Shown here: positions 53,301-64,000 of the stretch, in pieces
Layout: each line of letters starts with the position of its first letter
How positions within the stretch are numbered: position 1 is the stretch's first letter
Source: Mortierella sp. BCC40632
Lineage: Eukaryota; Mortierellomycota; Mortierellomycetes; Mortierellales; Mortierellaceae
DNA: 64,000 nucleotides
NCBI GenBank assembly: GCA_011634665.1
Contig: WAEK01000025.1
Coordinates: 186,001-250,000 of the forward strand
Direction of reading: 5' to 3'
The notes under the pieces: generated by a model
Databases searched by the model: none
The model's input: only the letters and a program-made list of their open reading frames with translations
What the model was told of the DNA's origin: nothing
Made by a program: the position numbers and the translations under genes

Positions 53301-55518
53301 CCCAGTCATCAAAATTGACCCCTCCGAAATTGTCCGTATCCAGATGTTCGAGTCGGACATCCAGTGGTTCAAAACATTCCGCCCCAGCGGTTTTGGGCTG
53401 TGTACTTGTGAGCCAGGATGTATTCAATCCTGTGCAGGACCGATTGAATCCGTTGCCCATCTCCGGTTGGGTCTTTGTCAAGAGCACGGTTGAGATCATC
53501 GCAGAGCACCAGGATTGTCCGTTTCCATCTACTCTTGCCTACAGTTGCATTCTTGGGATGACTTTTTTTCTTTCTCGTGGCCTGACGACTTGAGTTTTTT
53601 CTCTCTCTGCTTTCGCTCTCTCTCTGGAGCCAGATGGAGCCGCAATAGAAGCAAGAGAGTGTGATCGAGAAGCTTGTCATACATCTGGCCTCCCCCAAAG
53701 GTTCTCGATGTTTGTAGCCATTTGCTTCAAGTGCTCACTAACAGTACTTGAACGGCCTCCAACATCTACTGAAAACTTGCTTTTTGCCCGATGCGAGGTT
53801 ACCGACCACACTGCTCCAGACCTGTCGCCTGGCTTTGTTCGCTGCGTTAACTCCTTGAGCTCCGAAGAACCAAGAATACATGAACAGGAGAAAGCTATAC
53901 GACATTAGAGTTGTCGTGTCGCTCTTTCTCTCGGCTTCCAGGTGCTCTGGCAAAAGGTCAGGAAGGGCCGCAACTGGGAGCAAGGACAGGACAGTCTTGT
54001 CCCGAAACTCGAATCCTGCCGGAAAGACCGACTGGATGTCAAAGGCCATCTTGGTAGATGGATTGATGTAGTGAGTCCCTGATGCGAGCTAAAAAGAAAA
54101 AAAGAGGTGATATTCATTTGTCAGTAATAGAAAAAAAATAATAAAATAAAATAAAATAAAAATGCAGAGCCATTACCTCATGAACCGCCTTCGTAGCCAG
54201 CACCGAGATTTCCTCACAAACCACCGTCATAGCCTCTTGACTTTTCTCTAGGAGAATTCGGATTCTCTCTTTGTCCTCTGTACAAAGATCAGGCCGAAGA
54301 ACTTGCTGAAGTGTGGCTGTGCAGGATCGGAGCTGTCTCTGATCGGGTCCAGTCTCTTCCTCCATCTCGTAATCACCATCGCTGCCACCATCATCGCCAT
54401 CACCGTTTCTTCCGCTTCCTCTCCTACTACTACTACCTCTTCCTCCTCCTCCACTTGTTCTAGCTGCCGCATCGACTTTATCGTTCGAGTCGGCGCGACC
54501 CTTCCTTTTTAGACAGCTTTTTGGTCTTGGCCTCTTCTTCTGCCTCCCATAGTGACTGAAAGTTTGCTTCGAGGTAGCTGTTCCATTGGTTGACGGTGCC
54601 GTCCTTCCCCAATTTTTTGTCCATAGTAGTCCTAGAAAGATCTCGGGCGGCCACGTTGGAGGCTCTTATGGTATCGAAGGCGGACTTTTTGATGCATAGA
54701 GGAAGTCTCTTTGTTGCAATAAGAGACTGGTAGGCTTCCCCTTTGTCTTTGCCCTTTAAGATGCTTCCTTTAATGCGGTTTGCTATGTAGTCATGCCTGC
54801 ACAGTATCAAGTGGAGAAGCCATTAGATACACCATGCTTTATGAGGCTATTTCTGCTATCGAGTACTTGAAAAGTACATGTTTAAACATTTACCTTTTTT
54901 TTTTTTTGAAGGCTTCCTGGATATCAGCGTCCGCAGGATCGTCTAACTTCCGTTTTTTAAAACCGCTATAGGTTCTTGGGCCTGTGCGGTAGACCGCCGG
55001 GGAGTAGCGGCTATGGTATGGCTGGGCTGGAGGTTCTCCTGGGGTATGTTGTTGGACCGAGTAGTTCTTGGATGGCACCAATGCCAAACACTCCCTCGTC
55101 CCAAGGTAGGAGTCAACGTGTTGAAGAATACCGATTGACATTGTCGAGTCTTCGCTCCTGAAGACCTTTGTCTTTTTCGGGTGGAGAAGACAAAAATGTC
55201 AACGTGTAGCTCTGATGACAATAGTCGGAAATGCAGGTTGCTGTGGGGTGGGATGTCAACTGATGTGTCTCCAATGGTAAGAGTGAATAGAGGGTTTCGA
55301 GATGCAGTGTTATTGAGAAGACTTTGCACGATCGATGTTGTCGCTGGTACCCGAGATGTTTCAAGTGGAGCCATGTCGACGACGATGCCCTGTCGGCAGA
55401 GTGTCTCCATCGTACTTGCCCTGTTTTCCAATTGACAGTGGTCAAGGGACAGAGTACTCTCCAGTCTGGGTGCAAGAGCAGGGTCATGCCTCTCTAGCAT
55501 GCTCCTCCAGACTCTCAA
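50356..55518 (-). pseudogene. Giant Fanzor, copy B
   Basis: Same five-exon structure as copy A: about 55518-54894, 54796-54177, 54088-51628, 51542-51056 and 50972-50358, with matching splice sites. Exon 2 is open through the segment where copy A is shifted (SNVAARDLSRTTMDKKLG). Exon 5 is open from GCQRHHIACTW through VMLVGSGGTGVGSR to the zinc ribbon (TCAECF, MECTNSQC) and RDVNAA. Exon 3, however, has several single-base shifts (near 51980, 52125, 53085, 53393, 53575 and 53780), all in homopolymers. RuvC-I (GTDPGIRTM) is near 51720. Copies A and B break at different sites, so their common ancestor was open at all of them. Both share a frame jump in exon 1 near an A-run at 55170, so exon 1 may be mis-modelled. 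Confidence 0.8.
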
Positions 55519-55679
55519 GAGTCCTGCGCTGTGATCTCTCTTTGCAAAAGAATAATTCAGTGTTGACTCTAAAGAGCAAAACGATGTAGTAAATATTTAG
55601 CAAGGTGTCAAGTTGAACTGTTGGGGTCCTTTTTTGTGCTTTTTCTTTATTCTTTGCCCTACCATGATAAAAAGAGGAA

Positions 55680-55790
55680 GAGAGAGCGTGTATGTGTGTA
55701 GTAGTGTATGTGTATGTGTGTGTAGTGTGTAGTGTGGATTGTGGATTGTGGATTGTGGATTGTGGATTGTGGAGTGTGGAGTGTGTGTGT
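55680..55790. repeat. GTGTAGTGT / GGATTGT microsatellite
   Basis: Second copy of the array at 27790-27900, with one more GGATTGT unit. A GA tract follows at 56010-56050. Confidence 0.85.
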
Positions 55791-56199
55791 GCAAGGAAAG
55801 AAAAAAAGGTCAAGTTCAAGCAGAGCTCTCTTCTCTCTCTTCTCTCATTGTTGAATCCTCTAGTGCGCTGCACTTTGCATCTTCTCACTTTTAATTTGTC
55901 GGTGCCAGAATGGCGCTGGGAAAATATGAATCATTCTTTTTTTTCCTCACGCTTCAGGGGGGACCATGCGCAGTGCACGGTCTTCAAACTGACATAATCA
56001 TGAACTGTATATGGAGAGAGAGAGAAAGAGAAGAGGAGAGAGAGAGAGAGAGCTTTTTTGAACACACATTCCTCAGACTTAAGCTGTTCGTTACGTAGTA
56101 GCTCTATTTTGCATAGCTGTGGCACGCAGGACCAAGCACTTGTATTCAAACTCCTGCCCTTGCTGAATTGAACATTTCTCAAATTGACCTCTTTTCTAA

Positions 56200-56575
56200 A
56201 TGGTCCTTTTTTCAAATCCTACTTTTCCTCGAAATAGTCCTTTTTTTCAAATCCTACTTTTCTCGAAATAGTCCTTTTTCTAAATAGTCCTTTTTTCAAA
56301 TCCTACTTTTTCTAAATAGTCCTTTTTTCAAATCCTACTTTTTCGAAATAGTCCTTTTTTCAAATCCTACTTTTTTCGAAATAGTCCTTTTTTTCAAATC
56401 CTACTTTTTCTAAATAGTCCTTTTTTTCAAATCCTACTTTTTTCGAAATAGTCCTTTTTCAAATCCTACTTTTTTCGAAATAGTCCTTTTTCAAATCCTA
56501 CTTTTTTTCGAAATAGTCTTTTTTCAAATCCTACTTTTTCGATATAGTCCTTTTTTCAAATACTACTTTTTCTAA
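56200..56575. repeat. Minisatellite of about 30-bp units, second copy
   Basis: About 12 units of TAGTCCTTTTTTCAAATCC type, fewer than at 28285-28765. Confidence 0.9.
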
Positions 56576-56956
56576 ACAAGATTCTCAGCGAAAAGTCGTC
56601 GTGCAATAGGCAAGACAGCACTCGGATTGAAAGGACAAAGATGGTGTCGTCTTGATCTATGGGAGGACTTCCCGCAAGCACCACAGATACCGAGTTCTTT
56701 TTAATGACAAAGGAAGGGACGCTGTAATGGGTAAATCCAACAAATGTCTATGATTTCAAATTGGAAATGAAAATGTAAATAAACGGAAATAACGAAGAAC
56801 GAAGACCTCTGAATGTATAAAGGTACGATGACATACCTGCAAATGCTCTCATCGCCGCTGTCAGAAGACTCCCTGTCCGAGTGGCATGCTTCGTGGGCTT
56901 CGTTCTCACTCCCACTCTCGTAATAATCTTGCGGGACAGAGTTTTTTGAAACAGGT
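56576..56956. other. No gene seen
   Basis: Unique-looking sequence between the duplicated Fanzor segment and the DIRS-like element. No supported ORF. Confidence 0.5.
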
Positions 56957-58066
56957 GTCGCGTTTAACAGTCACGAACCTAGGTGCCCGTCACCTACGGG
57001 CTTCCCTTTTTATTTGGCGAAGCGTAGATTTTAATAAAACAACTTCTTTTGTCTCGTTACTCACTCGTCCATACACCCACATTTCACACAGGGGAGAGAG
57101 CAGAGAGGAGCAGAGCAGAGCAAAGGGAGGAATAAAGCAAGGCAGAATTGATCGATCAGAACAGAACAGAACAAAACAGAACAGAACAGAACAGAACAGA
57201 GCAAGGCAAACCGAAAATGGAAAGAGGGGATATCATGTGATATCAAACTGGGATATTTTCTTAGTATTTTACATGAATATTCCACTTGATCTCAATGATT
57301 CCCCTGAAGCTGCCAAATTGGTCAGCGCTATTACTGCGTACATCCGAGCTCAGCCGGGCAACGACGCACAACCTGGCCCTTCTCAACAGTCAGTCCACAG
57401 CATGGATACTTACTCAGAAGAAGACTCTGACTCTGACTCTGATCGAGAAGTCGACCACCAAAACGAGGACAAATACATCAGTTCCCCAGTGGTCACCAAA
57501 ACCCTTCGCCCTTTCCCCTTTGTGTTGGAAGCGCTGCCCTGCCATGTGCCCCACAGACAAGGACGTCTTCTTCAATCAAAAAAGATGCCTGACGAAGAAC
57601 GACTGGAGATTTTCCGACACTTCCCCAAGAATGAGCTTATGTCTTACGAGGCCCCTTCTCTCGAGAAAGGCCTCCACCTCTCTAAACACTGCAAAGAAAG
57701 CGACGCCTTATTTGTTAAAGCACAACAGCGCCTGGTCCACCTTACAAGACCAGTTGATCTTTTCCTCTTTCAAACAGCAGGCCTCGCTGACAAGGCCCAG
57801 CGAGACATGTGTATCCAGTTTGCTACAACAATGCGAGAACAGATTGCAGACCTGGCAAGCACACTCAACGAGTGGCGCATGGACAACGTTTACAAGGATC
57901 GCAACATCCAAGTGTCCAAGGAAGAGAGACCTCTGTGAAATGTGGTGGTGTATGGACGAGTGAGTAACGAGACAAGAAGTTGTTTTATTAAAATCTACGC
58001 TTCGCCAAATAAAAAGGGAAGCCCGTAGGTGACGGGCACCTAGGTTCGTGACTGTTAAACGCGACA
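56957..58066. mobile_element. Short DIRS-like element with about 130-bp inverted ends
   Basis: The left end (56957-57089) and right end (about 57930-58066) are inverted repeats of each other, starting GTCGCGTTTAACAGTCACG and containing the hairpin GGTGCCCGTCACCTACGGGC. Only a gag-like ORF lies between. DIRS retrotransposons have inverted rather than direct terminal repeats. There is no reverse transcriptase or tyrosine recombinase, so the copy would be non-autonomous. Confidence 0.65.
57273..57938 (+). CDS. Gag-like protein of the DIRS-like element
   Basis: An intact 221-residue ORF with ATG at 57273. Residues 20-75 are Ser/Asp/Glu-rich. The C-terminal part has KAQQRLVHLTRPVDLFLF followed by a helical MREQIADLASTLNEWRMDN. 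This 'RL..LTRP.D......R..LAD.......R.DN' pattern is what I know from gag-like proteins of fungal DIRS elements. It stops inside the right inverted repeat. Its leader (GATATCATGTGATATC, CAGAACAGAACAG) also occurs alone at 28.8-29.05 kb. Assignment by motif recall only. Confidence 0.6.
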   Translation: MNIPLDLNDSPEAAKLVSAITAYIRAQPGNDAQPGPSQQSVHSMDTYSEEDSDSDSDREVDHQNEDKYISSPVVTKTLRPFPFVLEALPCHVPHRQGRLLQSKKMPDEERLEIFRHFPKNELMSYEAPSLEKGLHLSKHCKESDALFVKAQQRLVHLTRPVDLFLFQTAGLADKAQRDMCIQFATTMREQIADLASTLNEWRMDNVYKDRNIQVSKEERPL

Positions 58067-58320
58067 TAGCTCCCCTCCCCAGACGATTGGTCCGGTAGGT
58101 CCTATGAGGCTGCCAAAATTGAAGGAAAATAATAGAAAACCTTCTCGGAAACATGTAGGGAGAATCATCTAAAAACCCTTCTAAAAAATATCGTTGTGTA
58201 TCAAGGAAAAATTGAAAAACCTTGCTGTGTGATCATGGAGAATAACTGTCTGATGAGATCCTCTTTGATCTTGGTTGTGTATGAGGAAAAGCATTCGAAA
58301 AACCTCTGTTAAACGAGTCC

Positions 58321-61300
58321 TTATTTTTTTCTGGATCTCTTTGTTACTCTAGATTTCGCTTGGGCCGTCGCCTTTCGCTTTCCAGATGTATTGGCTTCAT
58401 GTGGGTTGTTTTGTTTAAGCCTTTTATAGTAGTTGCTGACTGTTCGTTTTGTGTCAAAAGCATCGTAGGTAAGCCATAAGTTGTGTGACTTGTCATAACC
58501 TTTCCACTTTACTTCGTATTCCCATTCCCCCTCATTATTGAGACGATGGTTCACGATTTGTTGAATTTCATAGTGGTCCTCTTCGTCTTCTTCGTCAAGG
58601 TTCTGGGTCACTAACTTTAACTGCTCAGGGGCGTATCTGCGAGCTATAGCTGATCCAGTAGCATCTTTCAACGTATACGTTCCAGTTGTGTTGTGCTTAA
58701 GAACTCTGTAAGGACCTTCATACTTGGGATCAAGAGCGTTCTTAGCATCTGAATTTACTACCATGACATGAGCACCAATTGGGTATTCAACTAAGTTGCT
58801 CTTGTCATCAAATTTGGCTTTCATTCTTTCTTGAGTTGCTTTTGCTTTTTTTTTTTCTGATATCGCTGGGTAGACAAGATTGGATAGGTAGTCCATTCTT
58901 TTTGATAGCTCTGAAGTATTAAGGAGCTGTGATCTAACCGTAGAGAAGTCAGATATTCCAGCAAAAGCTCTACCATAGAATAATGAAAACGGAGTAGATC
59001 CATGTAGACTGGTTGTTTTGGCATTCATTTGTAATTGAACCATGGGGATGTATGTATCCCAGTCCGTTACTTTTACCCCTCTAGTGATCTTTTTTAAGAC
59101 GTTCTTGAGAGTCTGAACAAATCGCTCCGCAACTCCATTAGCCCTTGGATGGTAAGGCGTCGTGAGTCGGTGTTCGATTGTCAATTTAGTGGTAATTATT
59201 TTCAAGATGGCGTTGACGAATTCTGTACCATTGTCACTCTGCATTATTTTCGGGAAGCCGATGGAACAGAAAAGTTTAAATAACAATGCAGCAATCGTTT
59301 GCGCCTCTTTGTTAGACATGGGTTCAAGGAAGACGAATCGTGTACACACATCAACCACTAATAATACGTAGGTGTTTCCTTTGGTTGATGTGGGAAGTTG
59401 TGCTAGATCAATTGCAATATGTTCACCAGGTAACGTAGCATGAATAGGTTTCAATGGATGATAGCCTTTTCTTGCAATATTGAAATGTAAACATGATTTG
59501 CATTGGTTTACCCAATCTAGACAGTCTTCCTTCATCCTTGTCCAAGCATAACCTTGTCCGTGTAAAGACGCGACCATAGCGTTTGCTCCGATATGACCAA
59601 AGTTATGAGCAGTGTGCAGCAAATCCTTTCTCTTTTCTTTTTAGGAGGATCCTGCCGAATAGTATCTTTGTCTTGGATGACATGAGAGTAAGCAACTATT
59701 GGTGTACTTTCCGCTATCTCCAATGGTGTGAGAGATGGGAAGTCGCTTTTTTTTCTTTGTCATCCTTGCCTTTGCTCCTCGTTTGTACTGAAGCAATAGC
59801 GCCAATTGTATCACCTGGCATGGTCATGATTTGATCATACGTTGGCCAGAGCTCCGATGGGAATGCTCTCGACAATGCATCAGGGATAATATTTAGAATC
59901 CCTGGCCTATGTAAACAATCAAAATCATAGCTAAGGAGAATATCCTTCCATGAGGCTAATATTTGCGGTAATTCCTTTTGTTCATGTATATAGGTAAGAG
60001 GTCTATGATCAGTGTAGAGAGTGAACTTTCTACCCCATAGGTAATAGTGGAACTTCATACACGCAAAGAGAATTCCGAGTAGTTCTTTTTTGTAGGCTGG
60101 ATACCTTCTCTCATGATCTTTCAACGCTCTTGCCATGAAGGAAATGTAGTGGATCGTAGTTTCGTCATCTGGGCCATTGGGTAGTTGGTATAGTACAACA
60201 CCGATCCCAACATTTGATGCGTCAGTGGCAACGTAGAACGGCTTGGTGAAATCAGGGAATCTCAGTACTGGTGCCTCAACAATTAATGTCTTCAAATGTT
60301 CAAAACATTGCATCTCTTGTTCATTGAGTGTGAAGGTTCCTTTCACATTTCTCAACTTGTCAAGAGGTGCAGCTAAAGTGCTGTAGAGAGGGATGTACTC
60401 TCTAAAATAGTTGAACATTCCCAAGTATCTCTGAACCATCTTTCCGTTCGTTGGTGGTGCCCAGGACTTGACATTGGCTACTTTCTCGGGATTAATTCTT
60501 CTGCCATTAGCATCTACAATGAAACCGAGCAGCAGCACCTGAGTTCGCATGAAGTGGCTCTTTTCACGATTGATGATGAGCTTAGCCTTGGTAAGGCGTT
60601 TGATTACTTCGAGTACGTGCTCTTTATGCTCTGCAACAGAATTGGAGTAGATGACAATGTCGTCAACGTAGACTGACACAAAATGAAGATCTCCAAGAAG
60701 CCTTGACATGCCTCTTTGAAAAATACTTGTCATTGGTTTCAGACCAAAAGGCGCTCTTGCGAACATGTATTGTTTTCCTTCGTGCGTGAATGCTGTTAGC
60801 CATTGACTTTTTCTATCGAGAGGTAGTCTATGGTAGGCCTGTGACAGGTCAATTGTAGTAAAGTATTTATGCCCTGAGGCTTTCTCGAGGATTTCACTGA
60901 TCATTGGTATTGGGAAATTATCCGTATCAATCAGCTGTTTATTAAGCGTACGTGGATCTAGACAGACTCTGTATTTCAGGACCTCTCCTTCCAGGTTCCT
61001 TCTGGCTGCTAGTGTGAGTGAATTATTGAATGGATTTCCTTTAGGTGCTTCAACAATTACACCATTCTCGAGCCATGCCTTGACTGTAGCGTCAACTTGT
61101 TCTTTCTCAGTCTGAGCATAAAAACGTCTGGTTCGATCTTGGATTGTGCAATCCGGTTTAACCATAAGAGTTACCTTCATGTCATCTAGTGGACAATGGC
61201 TCTTTGGATCGATGGATGCATTCTCCTCCAAGGATTGTGTGAGAGTCTCCAAGAAGGCCTTTTGCAGTTCTATGAATTGTGGATCAAGTTCAGCATCAGG

Positions 61301-61760
61301 CTTCTCCTCGGACACCAACGAAGGCTTCTCGTCTTGAACAACATAAAAGTCTTTGCGTGGTGGAGCTGGGTGGACAAATCCGTTGATTGAGAATCCCAGT
61401 CTTGTAAATAGGTCCATGCCAATGATGAACTCATGGCGTTCCATTGGTAGTACACTTAGTTGCCATTCCACAGTGCGATTATTGCATTGTAGGGGTAAGA
61501 CGTTTAGTGGTTACAACGCAGGCTGTCAGCATCTTTTGTGTCTGCCAACTGGTAGCATTTGTCTTTGATTACGGTCGTCTCTATTCCTAACTGGTGTGTT
61601 AGACCCCTACTGACAATAGAGTGAGTGGCTCCGGTGTCTATCAATGCTGTGTATTTCTCTGCACCGATCTGTATTGGTACTGCCAGTCGGTTATCATCAA
61701 GCGGTAGTCCTTGGAACAGGTTTATCTGTCCTCGGATTGCAGTTTGGTAAAGTTGTTGAA
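58321..61760 (-). pseudogene. Ty3/gypsy chromovirus pol: protease, RT, RNase H, integrase, chromodomain
   Basis: Reading down: aspartic protease with LIDTGATHSIVS (near 61636); reverse transcriptase (FTTIDLSQAYHRLPL, APFGLKPMTS, YVDDIVIYS near 60668); RNase H (VATDASNVGIG, YTDHRPLTY); integrase with an HHCC zinc site (HTAHNFGH...CKSC) and Asp-Asp-Glu core (AIDLAQL, QSDNGTEF, GVAERFVQT). At the C-terminus is a chromodomain (YEIQQIVNHRLNNEGEWEYE...WLTYDAF). The chromodomain marks the chromovirus group, which often targets heterochromatin. The frame breaks near 61490 and 59650 (A/T-runs). No LTR was found at the 3' side, so the element may be truncated or its LTR diverged. Confidence 0.9.
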
Positions 61761-61967
61761 ATTCGGGACGTGTATGGCCCTTTGTGTATTATCGGCAGCC
61801 GTTTGTGTCAGCGCCTCTGTAATTGTGCATCTGCGTATGTTCATTTGTGTTTTTTATTGTTCTTAGTGTGGGTTAAGTGATATGTATGTGGGATTGACCG
61901 TTGTTGTTGTGTGTGTGTGTGTAGTGGAAGTAAGAAGTGCTTTTTTTTTTTTTTTTTATAATTATAT

Positions 61968-62863
61968 TTAGTCTGTCTTGGACTTCGGTGGGAGCTGAGT
62001 GCTTGCTTTCTCTTCACTATCTTCCGCGATTATTGTTGTCAGCATCAGATGGTGAGCCTTCAGAGCCCTGTTATGTTCCGTCTCGAGAGTGCTCAGCGAG
62101 GTTCTGGTCTCGACGTATCTCTGCATTAATACGTCAAGTGCTGCTTGGCAACGCTCGATGTTTTGCTCTCGGCGTGCTCTTCTTCGATCCTGGATCATTA
62201 GCTCAGTAGGGTAGCTTTTGTAAATCGTTTCGGTCACCCTGTTGCTGTTGGCACGCAATTGATCCATCTGTTGTTGTACAATTTGCATGGCTGCCTTCGA
62301 GTCCCTTGTAATGCCTCGTTTCGTTATTTCAACCAAGCTTTCCGAAAGTTGGTATAGCTGTACATCGTAGCCCTGCCTTAAGGCATGTAATTCATCTGCA
62401 GTATATGTTGTTACGACAGGTTTGTATTCATATGAGGACGGCGAGGGTGAATTAATTCCTGGTATACGGAATTGGGACTGAGTTGGCGGCGTGCGAGGGA
62501 TCTGCAAAATATCAGTGTAGTTTGCGGATTGCTCTTCATCATCTTGCGTTTCTTTTCGGTCAGCGCAGGTTTTTCTGTGTTGGTTACTGTGGCACTCGGG
62601 AAATGATGTGCATAGGGCATGGTGTCTTCCCTTGGTCTTTTCCCGGGACTCGTTTTCGTCGAGTTGGCTACTGACGGGTCAGGAGTTGTAGGTTTTTCGC
62701 TGCTAGCCGGTTCAAGAGCTGTGGGATTTTTGCTGTTTGAAGGGCTGCTAGACATGCTGGCGTGTGAGGGTAGGTGTCGATTTTTTGGTGACGGGGAGGT
62801 TGAAGATAAAGACGTGTGAGAAAATAAGGCATCTCTTTTTCTTTGTCTTTCCTCCTTCTGCAT
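61968..62863 (-). CDS. Unknown Ser/Pro-rich then coiled-coil protein between gag and pol
   Basis: An N-terminal ORF (62863-62411) is Ser, Pro and Lys-rich with NLS-like KRPRE. After a shift near 62560 the frame continues through NYTDILQIPRTPPTQ into the ORF at 62507-61968, which is helical and coiled-coil-like (QMDQLRANSNRVTE, RRRARREQNIERC). I recognise no family. It has no zinc knuckle, so it is not an ordinary gag. It is divergent from the plus-strand ORF at 63095 with about 230 bp between them. Confidence 0.45.
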
Positions 62864-63094
62864 CAGATCATTAGGTGCATGATTCTTGATTGGTCCTTCA
62901 ACCTGACCCCATCATCATGCATCTTTTCTGTGACATCATTTTGGGGATGAGTCTTTGTCCTCTACTCCCTAAATCAGTGATTGGATCATCTGATCAGAAA
63001 TGGCGTGATCGTCTTGTCGATGAGTTTTGAAAGGGAGGAGTAATGTCTTCTTCAATTTCTTTTCTCCATTCCTCCATTCCTCAACACGCCCGAC

Positions 63095-63562
63095 ATGACT
63101 ACTCAACAATGCTCTTCTTCCCATTCCTGCTCTGTTCCTAAGAGTGATGCGAACCCAAGCTTGGGCTCTCGCGAGGTGGTTAACAACAAGCGTCGTGCTC
63201 CAGACTCAAATGAGGATTTGGAGCTTTCGTCCCAACCTTCACGTCGTCTCCGCAAGCGTTGTCGCCATGTTGATGAATCCTTAGTCGCACTCTTGGCAGA
63301 GGAGCAGTACAATGAGGTAGCTGAGCTACACAAAGCCTACTTGGAGGATTGTGAAATTTTTTTCGTCAACAGATCGCTGTTATTGAAGCTTTGGTGCACC
63401 AATCCCAGCAAATGAGTGATGAGATGATGCGTATGCATGTGGAGTCTCTCGACCGTTTGGAAGCATCCCTTGAGAAGCGTCGTGATATCGAATTCGAGGA
63501 GCGGCAGGAAGCTTTTTTTTGCACTTCGATGGAAACTAGCTACTCTCGATCCTTTCTGCTGT
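63095..63562 (+). CDS. Unknown coiled-coil protein on the opposite strand
   Basis: The ORF starts MTTQQCSSSHSCSVPKSD and has a basic patch (RRLRKRC). After a shift in a T-run near 63362 the frame continues as QQIAVIEALVHQSQQMSDEM and on to a Glu/Arg-rich helix, with a stop at 63560-63562. Its plan (Ser-rich head, basic patch, coiled coil) parallels the minus-strand neighbour. A T-rich promoter-like leader with TTCTCCATTCCTCC precedes it. Function unknown. Confidence 0.4.
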
Positions 63563-63618
63563 GAAGATGGATGTCGTTATTGTGAATAAATTTTGCCAGT
63601 ATCTTTATTTAGTTGTAT

Positions 63619-64000
63619 TTAAAACGCAAGATTATCTGCGTCTTTACCGAGAGGTAATCGGTCCTCATTTTCTTCACCCATAATTGTTTCTACGTAGGTT
63701 TGTCTGGGCCCAATGGCTGCCAGTTGCATTCTGCTAGTTGTATTACTAGGAGTCAGTCCTTTCTTGGCCATCTCGTTTTTGTTCATTCGTTCAAAACGGG
63801 CTTGGTCTTGGTGTCTCATGCATTGTGGATCGCTGTGAGTTCGTCCTAGCGACTGGCAAAGGTGGTATTTACATGGGTTCGAGGTGTCCTCCGGTTTGCG
63901 ACCTTTAGTACTAGGTCTTTGGTACGGTTTTCTTGATCTTAGTGTAGACCTTGAGGTGGGTTGTGTGATTGCATCAATTTTTGCAACGGTTGTAGGATTC
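63619..64000 (-). CDS. C-terminal part of a Ty3-type gag (runs off the window)
   Basis: The frame is open from the window edge to a stop at 63619. It contains CKYHLCQSLGRTHSDPQC, a Cys/His knuckle-like motif (C-x4-C-x6-H-x4-C) as in retrotransposon nucleocapsids, in a Lys/Arg/Pro-rich context. On the minus strand it precedes pol, as gag should, but 1.85 kb of other sequence separates them. Confidence 0.5.
   Translation of the reverse strand, partial: NPTTVAKIDAITQPTSRSTLRSRKPYQRPSTKGRKPEDTSNPCKYHLCQSLGRTHSDPQCMRHQDQARFERMNKNEMAKKGLTPSNTTSRMQLAAIGPRQTYVETIMGEENEDRLPLGKDADNLAF

Larger units (their letters stand above)
50356..56575. repeat. 6.2-kb direct duplication, copy 2
   Basis: Direct repeat of 22475-28724. 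It starts exactly at the Fanzor 3' end and stops inside the minisatellite unit TACTTTTTCTAAA, where unrelated DNA follows. Confidence 0.9.

Noticed and set aside
62411..62863. Ordinary Ty3 gag
   Set aside because: No zinc knuckle or capsid-like pattern; the knuckle-like motif is instead at 63830-63890.

Overview
The window reads as nuclear DNA of an early-diverging fungus, most likely Mucoromycota; this is inference. The signs are short spliceosomal introns (about 45-100 bp, GT...AG), a Crinkler-type effector, XPG/FEN1-like and Fanzor (eukaryotic TnpB) genes, a chromodomain Ty3 retrotransposon, a DIRS-like gag and dispersed 28S rDNA pieces. No bacterial operons, Shine-Dalgarno sites or CRISPR arrays are seen. 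The region is almost wholly repeats and mobile elements, with few candidate host genes.

Layout. 0.83-10.98 kb: two long inverted arms bracket a Mutator-like transposase gene and a ULP1 protease gene. Each arm carries a SINE, and nested inside the region is an orphan Fanzor 3' exon. 11-16.2 kb: a 28S scrap, a DD34E Tc1/mariner-type transposase and two unknown genes, one behind a TATA box. 17.5-22.1 kb: degenerate tandem units, a multi-exon gene with a PD-(D/E)xK-like motif broken by a MITE, a 5'-truncated LINE and another MITE. 22.5-28.7 kb: giant Fanzor copy A with a minisatellite at its far end. 29-31.1 kb: 28S 3'-end pieces, two of them in a large palindrome. 31.7-33.9 kb: a pogo/Tigger element. 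35.7-38.7 kb: an intact-looking Crinkler gene. 38.9-43.8 kb: a second, divergent Fanzor-like gene next to an XPG-like nuclease gene, cut by a SINE and a MITE. 44.3-50 kb: an unknown membrane-anchored protein, a 28S pseudogene and satellite-like DNA. 50.4-56.6 kb: Fanzor copy B, a direct duplicate of copy A. 57-58 kb: a gag-only DIRS-like element. 58.3-64 kb: a Ty3/chromovirus with an odd divergent ORF pair between gag and pol.

The strongest candidate for a notable system is the Fanzor set. Copies A, B and fragment C end at the same base, just past the stop codon, right after a perfect 7-bp hairpin that overlaps the last codons. The sequence beyond that base differs in each copy. This is what is expected if an omega-RNA scaffold overlaps the 3' end of the nuclease gene and takes its guide from flanking DNA. 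Many genes carry single-base frameshifts in homopolymers; these may be decay or read errors, so 'broken' calls are provisional.
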